From Collinsella sp. An268 (lineage in GTDB: Bacteria > Actinomycetota > Coriobacteriia > Coriobacteriales > Coriobacteriaceae), in NCBI RefSeq assembly GCF_002159765.1, contig NZ_NFJH01000012.1, positions 1 through 54,704 on the forward strand: a stretch of DNA of 54,704 nucleotides. Reading direction: 5' to 3'. Made by a program: the position numbers and the translations under genes. This document shows positions 51,069 through 54,704 of this stretch, one piece after another (positions within the stretch are counted from its first letter, which is position 1; the number at the start of each line of letters is the position of its first letter). The notes below the pieces were generated by a model. The model made no database searches. It had not been told where the DNA came from and worked only from the letters and a program-made list of their open reading frames with translations.

Positions 51069-51100
51069 CGCGCGTTGGCCACGTCTTAATACGCAAACAG

Positions 51101-51138
51101 ACGCCCGCCCGGACCACATGGCCGGGCGGGTGTTTTTT
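51101..51138 (+). terminator. Intrinsic terminator of the cell-wall gene
   Basis: ACGCCCGCCCGG (51101-51112) pairs with CCGGGCGGGTGT (51122-51133) and is followed by a run of six T. The complementary side has only TCTGTTTG, so it works best on the plus strand. Confidence 0.9.
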
Positions 51139-51180
51139 GACTCCGTGTCCCGCGCCTCAGGGCAACGATGTCCCGAGGCG

Positions 51181-52557
51181 TTATGCAGCCGATGGCGGCG
51201 TGACAACCACCAAGATGGCAAACACGATAACGAGATAGAGAATGAGGACAAGAGCGTCCTGCCTACGGGTGCGCCGCGCCACAACGGGGAGCACGAGGGC
51301 GAGGGCGGTCCGGTTGCAGGCCAGATAGGACATACCGCCCATAGCGGGAAAGACAAAGCCCAGACCCAGCAGCCCCAAATACCAGAGGGGCTTGCCCGCG
51401 TTGGCAGCCGAGGGGTGGAGCACCTCGTTCACCACCGCAGCGAAGCATACCAGCACAAAGACCGCAATGGCGACGTTCCATGCGATGCCGCCCCACGGCA
51501 GGCGGCTCCCCTGCGAAGCCGCCCGTGTTACCGCTGCAGGGGGCGCATCCTCGATAAGCGCCGAGGATGCGCCGGTGGTCGCCGCGGCCCCGGCGGACGG
51601 CCCCGCAGACTCGGTACGGACGGCGGACGGCGCCGCAGACTCCGCACCCGTGGCGGGCACCGGTGCGGACTCGGTACGGACAGCAGATGCCGGCGCAGCA
51701 ACCTTGGTAGCCGGCTTAAGCGACAAAGCGCCCGCTCCGAAAACCGCCTCGGCAAAGGCTTCGGCGAGCGCCGGAACATCCGCATAACGCTCCGCCGGAT
51801 CAAATGCCGTCGCCCGCGCGAGCACCGGGGCGAGCGCGGGCGTCACCTCGGCGGCATGCGCCGTTGTGTCGAAACCAGGCCGGGGCTCCTCCCCCGTCAG
51901 GCAGAACGCGAGCAACTGCCCCAGCGCAAAGACATCGCTTCGCACATCGGTCTGCCCAAAACCGTACTGCTCGGGCGGTGCGTAGGCGCGCGTGCCCAGG
52001 TGCACCGTATCGGACGCCGCGTCATCGCGGTAGCGCCGGGCGATACCGAAGTCGATCAGAAAGAGCCCCTCGGGGGCGATAATCACGTTCTGCGGTTTGA
52101 GGTCGCGGTGGATGAGGGGCGGGTCGCAGACTCCGTGCAGCTCGGCGACCGCCTCGCAGAGCACGGGGAACACCTCCCGCGCGAGCGCCGGCGACCCGCC
52201 GCGGCGCGCCACGTATGCCGCAAGCGTCTCGCCGGGCACATATTCGGTCACGACCACCAGCTCGGACCCCGTCTTATAGCATTCCACCACGCGTGGCAGA
52301 TGGCAAAAGCGCCTGCCCGCGCGCTGGGCGCGCAACAGCTCCTCGTACGCGCCGCCGAGCCCCGTCGCCAACTCGATGCGCTTGCGCACAAAGGGACCGA
52401 GGCGGGTGCCGCCCTCCCCGGCAAAGTAGACGAGCTCCGTCAGGCCGTCGCGGCTGCCAAGGGTGCGCTCGACCCTGTACGCATCCGAGCGCGCCACCGC
52501 GTCGAGATACGCGTCCAAACCGTCATCTGTCACCATCGTCTCGTCCATGGCGCTCAT
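51181..52557 (-). CDS. Membrane Ser/Thr protein kinase
   Basis: A 458-aa protein. The kinase domain has a degenerate Gly loop (LGSRDGLTELVY), candidate Lys in FVRKRIEL (about 60), intact HRD loop LIHRDLKPQNVII (Asp about 152), LIDFGIAR (Asp about 169) and APPEQYGFGQTDVRSDVFALG. A Pro/Ala/Thr-rich linker (about residues 270-340, with repeats of SAVRTESA) leads to four probable membrane helices near the end. The ATG at 52557 lacks a clear ribosome binding site; ATGs a little downstream are alternatives. It lies 49 bases after the HTH gene. The degenerate loop may lower activity. Confidence 0.88.
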   Translation of the reverse strand: MSAMDETMVTDDGLDAYLDAVARSDAYRVERTLGSRDGLTELVYFAGEGGTRLGPFVRKRIELATGLGGAYEELLRAQRAGRRFCHLPRVVECYKTGSELVVVTEYVPGETLAAYVARRGGSPALAREVFPVLCEAVAELHGVCDPPLIHRDLKPQNVIIAPEGLFLIDFGIARRYRDDAASDTVHLGTRAYAPPEQYGFGQTDVRSDVFALGQLLAFCLTGEEPRPGFDTTAHAAEVTPALAPVLARATAFDPAERYADVPALAEAFAEAVFGAGALSLKPATKVAAPASAVRTESAPVPATGAESAAPSAVRTESAGPSAGAAATTGASSALIEDAPPAAVTRAASQGSRLPWGGIAWNVAIAVFVLVCFAAVVNEVLHPSAANAGKPLWYLGLLGLGFVFPAMGGMSYLACNRTALALVLPVVARRTRRQDALVLILYLVIVFAILVVVTPPSAA

Positions 52558-52605
52558 ACTAGCAGACCGCGCGGACAAGGGGGCGCGCCGCCTGTTGGCC
52601 GGGCG

Positions 52606-53067
52606 CTACTCCCCCAGCGTGCGCTCCCCCAGGCGGTAGAGCTCGTCGTCCACGCGGCGCAGGCTGTAGCCGCGGTCGATGCAGAAGATGATGATGGCGT
52701 CGCGGCGATCTTTGCAGTAGAGCTCGTTCACACCGGCCGCCTGCAAGAGCCGCCGCGTCTCCACCAGGTCGCAGCCGAGGGCGATGGCGAGGCGCAGCAC
52801 CGTATCGCGCCCCGCCCCGCGCCGACCCTTGAAGATCTGGTAGCCGAAGGTCTCGTTGAGCTCGGCCGCGCGCACCACCTCGACGCGTCTCCTGCCTTTG
52901 GCGAGAAGGAGCTCGTTCAGATAGGTGGCAAGATCGCGGTGCACGAGGTCGTGCGCATCGGCAAACACCGCGGGATCGGGAGCCGCGAGCAGCTCGGCGA
53001 GCAGCTCCTCGGTAAGCGGCTCCCCATCTCGACGACCATCGCCCGTCTCTGCCATGACCACTCCCAT
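52606..53067 (-). CDS. HTH-domain regulator paired with the kinase
   Basis: A 153-aa protein with an N-terminal acidic helical region, then a segment ETFGYQIFKGRRGAGRDTVLRLAIALGCDLVETRRLLQAAGV that fits an XRE-like helix-turn-helix, and a C-terminal DRRDAIIIFCIDRGYSLRRVDDELYRLGE. The ATG at 53067 follows AGGTG. It precedes the membrane kinase gene and may be a partner or substrate. HTH plus kinase pairs of this sort are frequent in Coriobacteriia genomes in my recollection, but I cannot name a function. Confidence 0.75.
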   Translation of the reverse strand: MGVVMAETGDGRRDGEPLTEELLAELLAAPDPAVFADAHDLVHRDLATYLNELLLAKGRRRVEVVRAAELNETFGYQIFKGRRGAGRDTVLRLAIALGCDLVETRRLLQAAGVNELYCKDRRDAIIIFCIDRGYSLRRVDDELYRLGERTLGE

Positions 53068-53117
53068 CGATCGCACCTGTCACGTTGCACTATAGCGCAG
53101 CAAAACGGCCGCGCATG

Positions 53118-53858
53118 CTATGCGATCGTCCAGCTCGCGGCGGGGCTGTCGGCAATGATCGAGGCGTAGTAGAGCGCCGACACGCTGTCGCCCTCGAAAT
53201 ATACCGAGCCGGATACGGTGCCGCCTGCAGCGAGCGTACCGTAAGAGAGCTCGTCGACCGCCTCGCTGTAATACACCGGGTCGGTTGCCGCGCCCTGGGC
53301 ATCCCGGCCCTTCCAGTTGTAGCTGTTGTAATCGAACTCGGCGTCGCCGTTGTTCACGTAGGTCACGTGTATGCCGATCACCGGCGAGCCATCGTAGTTG
53401 GTGAGCCCCGGCTCCACGCTGTCGAGCGTCAGGGTGACACCGTCCTCGAACGTCACCGATGAGCCGACGCCGAGGTCCTGCGTCGACACGGCGTCCGTGT
53501 CGGCGGCGTCCCCGCGATCGGCGTCATCCCCTGCCGCCTGCGCGGCGTCCGTCGCCGTGACGTCTGGACCGTTCGCCGCATCATCCAAGGCGGAGGAGTA
53601 CATGCTCTGCGTCCCCAGAACCACGGCAAGCGAGGCGATGTTCACCACAAGGGCGGCGATGGCGAGCGCCTTACCGGCCTTCTTGCCGCGCACCACGCCC
53701 ACCATGCCCACGACGGCAAACACGAGCCCGATGCCTCCCAGCACGAAGGCGAAGTTGTTGATGATGGGCATCCACGATAGCACGACCGCCAAGATACCCA
53801 GCACCAAACCGACGATTGCGGCGACCGAACGCGATGCGTCCCTATTCTCCCCTGCCAT
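53118..53858 (-). CDS. Membrane protein with DUF4352-like external domain
   Basis: A 246-aa protein. Two or more N-terminal helices (VAAIVGLVLGILAVVLSWMPIINNFAFVLGGIGLVFAVVGMVG, ALAIAALVVNIASLAVVLG) are followed by an acidic Ala/Asp linker and a beta-rich domain: VGSSVTFEDGVTLTLDSVEPGLTNYDG, IGIHVTYVNNGDAEFDYNSYNWKGRDAQG and LAAGGTVSGSVYFEGDSV. This matches the telokin-like DUF4352/DUF5067 group of exported proteins. The ATG at 53858 follows GAAGGGG. It is the first gene of a minus-strand trio with the HTH and kinase genes. Confidence 0.82.
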   Translation of the reverse strand: MAGENRDASRSVAAIVGLVLGILAVVLSWMPIINNFAFVLGGIGLVFAVVGMVGVVRGKKAGKALAIAALVVNIASLAVVLGTQSMYSSALDDAANGPDVTATDAAQAAGDDADRGDAADTDAVSTQDLGVGSSVTFEDGVTLTLDSVEPGLTNYDGSPVIGIHVTYVNNGDAEFDYNSYNWKGRDAQGAATDPVYYSEAVDELSYGTLAAGGTVSGSVYFEGDSVSALYYASIIADSPAASWTIA

Positions 53859-54339
53859 AACGACCCCTTCCCATGGACACGGCACCCCTCCGGTGCCATC
53901 ACGCCCAGTATGGAAAAGATCTGCCCCCGTTTCATTAGCTGCGAGCTAATGAAACGGGTTGGAGGCTTGCGGCGTATGGAGCCTACGCAGCATGCGACGG
54001 GCACTGTCCCGAACCGCACCGTCAGCCATCAAACCCATCACCGAGGGGTTGAGCATCACGCGAAACTCCCGCACCATTGTCACCACGCATAACCGAGATG
54101 TCTCAGCGAATCGCTCGTACCTTAATTACGGTCGGGCGGCTACCGTAAACGGCGCGCGTCGCGTCTCTAGAGGCGGGAGCGCGCAGAAAACTTCGTTGCA
54201 ACTTATCGCAATGTTTCGCATCCGAGCGCGTTAACTTTCGCCGCATGGGGTACCATATCCCTCGCGGCCGTTCGGTCGCGTTCCTGTTTCGCGCGCAAGC
54301 GCATTTTTTGCCCGCAAGGGCACGAAAGAAAGGCACGTC
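53859..54339. other. Intergenic region between DUF4352 gene and cspA
   Basis: About 480 bases without a supported gene. It contains the perfect 15-bp inverted repeat at 53926-53958 and, on the plus side, the long cspA leader. A TACCAT at 54251-54256 is a -10 candidate; a TTAACT at 54231-54236 is too close to be its -35. Long cspA 5' leaders usually carry cold-responsive RNA structure. Confidence 0.5.
53926..53958. repeat. Perfect 15-bp inverted repeat
   Basis: CCCGTTTCATTAGCT (53926-53940), GCG, then AGCTAATGAAACGGG (53944-53958). The arms are fully complementary and unusually AT-rich for this genome. There is no T-run. It lies 67 bases upstream of the DUF4352 gene and could be an operator for it or a small repeat element. 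Confidence 0.8.
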
Positions 54340-54543
54340 ATGGCACAAGGTACCGTTAAGTGGTTCAACCCCGAGAAGGGCTACGGCTTCATCTCCCGCG
54401 AGGATGGGGACGACCTGTTTGTCCACTTCTCTGAGATTCAGATGGACGGCTACAAGACCCTCGACGAGGGCGAGAGCGTCGAGTTCGACGTTACGACCGG
54501 TCAGAACGGCAAGCTGCAGGCTTCCAACGTCCGCAAGCTCTAA
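54340..54543 (+). CDS. cspA: Cold shock protein, CspA family
   Basis: A 67-aa OB-fold RNA chaperone with RNP1 [10 protein letters not shown] and RNP2 [10 protein letters not shown], starting [17 protein letters not shown]. It has the canonical length and a GAAAGG ribosome binding site. A terminator with a T-run follows after 30 bases, so it is a single-gene transcript with a long leader. Confidence 0.97.
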   Translation: MAQGTVKWFNPEKGYGFISREDGDDLFVHFSEIQMDGYKTLDEGESVEFDVTTGQNGKLQASNVRKL

Positions 54544-54572
54544 GAGCCGCGCAAACGCGATCGTTAGCTTAG

Positions 54573-54602
54573 GAGGCGCCCTACGGGGCGCCTCTTTTTT
54601 TA
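54573..54602 (+). terminator. Intrinsic terminator of cspA
   Basis: GAGGCGCCC (54573-54581) pairs with GGGCGCCTC (54586-54594) over a TACG tetraloop and is followed by eight T. Confidence 0.93.
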
Positions 54603-54626
54603 ATATGAGCTGAACATTGTCAAGAG

Positions 54627-54673
54627 GCAAAACCGGCCCGACCGCCCGCGGAGCTACCGCGACCGGTCGGGCC
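54627..54673 (-). terminator. Probable terminator for a minus-strand gene beyond the window
   Basis: GGCCCGACCG (54635-54644) pairs with CGGTCGGGCC (54664-54673), with an inner CGCGG/CCGCG pair. On the minus strand it is followed by GGTTTTGCC. It fits the 3' end of a gene to the right of the window. Confidence 0.6.
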
Positions 54674-54704
54674 TACCTATCTTCACCCGGGCTGGCTGCC
54701 GCCT

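Noticed and set aside
51118-53169. A 683-codon open frame on the plus strand
   Set aside because: It is antisense to the membrane kinase and HTH genes, starts inside a terminator region, and has no family motif.
54103-54630. 175-codon minus-strand frame over cspA
   Set aside because: It is antisense to the cold shock gene and runs through its terminator.

Overview
The window looks like chromosome of a high-GC Gram-positive gut actinobacterium of the class Coriobacteriia, most likely Collinsella or a close relative. This is inferred from gene content and base composition: very GC-rich housekeeping genes, a fused two-ABC ECF ATPase, a D-aspartate-ligase-type ATP-grasp gene beside an Asp/Glu racemase, and very large exported proteins. 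No rRNA, tRNA or CRISPR array was seen.

Region 1 (1-6.2 kb) is an accessory stretch. It holds the 3' part of an ISL3-family insertion sequence that ends inside an AAA-ATPase-like gene, an unrecognised 437-aa gene, a 5'-truncated AbiEii-like toxin fragment, and a minus-strand pair of a Ser/Thr protein kinase and a small membrane-anchored protein.

Region 2 (6.2-23.7 kb, minus strand) is one long capsular/exopolysaccharide operon. Read from its promoter near 23.66 kb it encodes a chain-length regulator (CpsC), a tyrosine kinase (CpsD), a PHP-type phosphatase (CpsB), the NusG-like processive antiterminator LoaP, a broken sugar transferase, an intact sugar transferase, three glycosyltransferases, a Wzy polymerase, CapE and CapF, two GT4 glycosyltransferases, a hexapeptide acetyltransferase, a Wzx flippase and a UDP-GlcNAc 2-epimerase. 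CapE, CapF and the epimerase make up the UDP-L-FucNAc pathway. Base composition changes from GC-rich (20-23.7 kb) to AT-richer (6.2-19.8 kb) inside the broken sugar transferase, so this is the visible edge of a swapped serotype cassette.

Region 3 (23.7-38.2 kb) is core metabolism: two tandem acetate kinases, HinT, XseB, XseA, RNase D, a diacylglycerol-kinase-like lipid kinase, and an AAA+ ATPase preceded by seven exact 10-bp tandem units. It also has a complete ECF transporter (S component, fused ATPase, EcfT), whose leader carries a Trp-Trp-Trp leader peptide and an attenuator. An rRNA methyltransferase, a small membrane protein and a nitroreductase follow.

Region 4 (38.2-54.7 kb) is mostly envelope functions: DegV, GtrA, a two-gene surface system with three DUF4430 domains and a beta-propeller (5.6 kb plus 1.1 kb), an Asp/Glu racemase with a D-Asp-ligase-like ATP-grasp enzyme, a coiled-coil/lysozyme-like cell wall protein, a membrane Ser/Thr kinase with an HTH gene and a DUF4352 gene, and a cold shock protein. 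The most interesting observation is the ribosome-mediated tryptophan attenuator controlling an ECF-type transporter. Next are the DUF4430/propeller surface pair, the mosaic LoaP-linked capsule operon, and several unexplained repeats.
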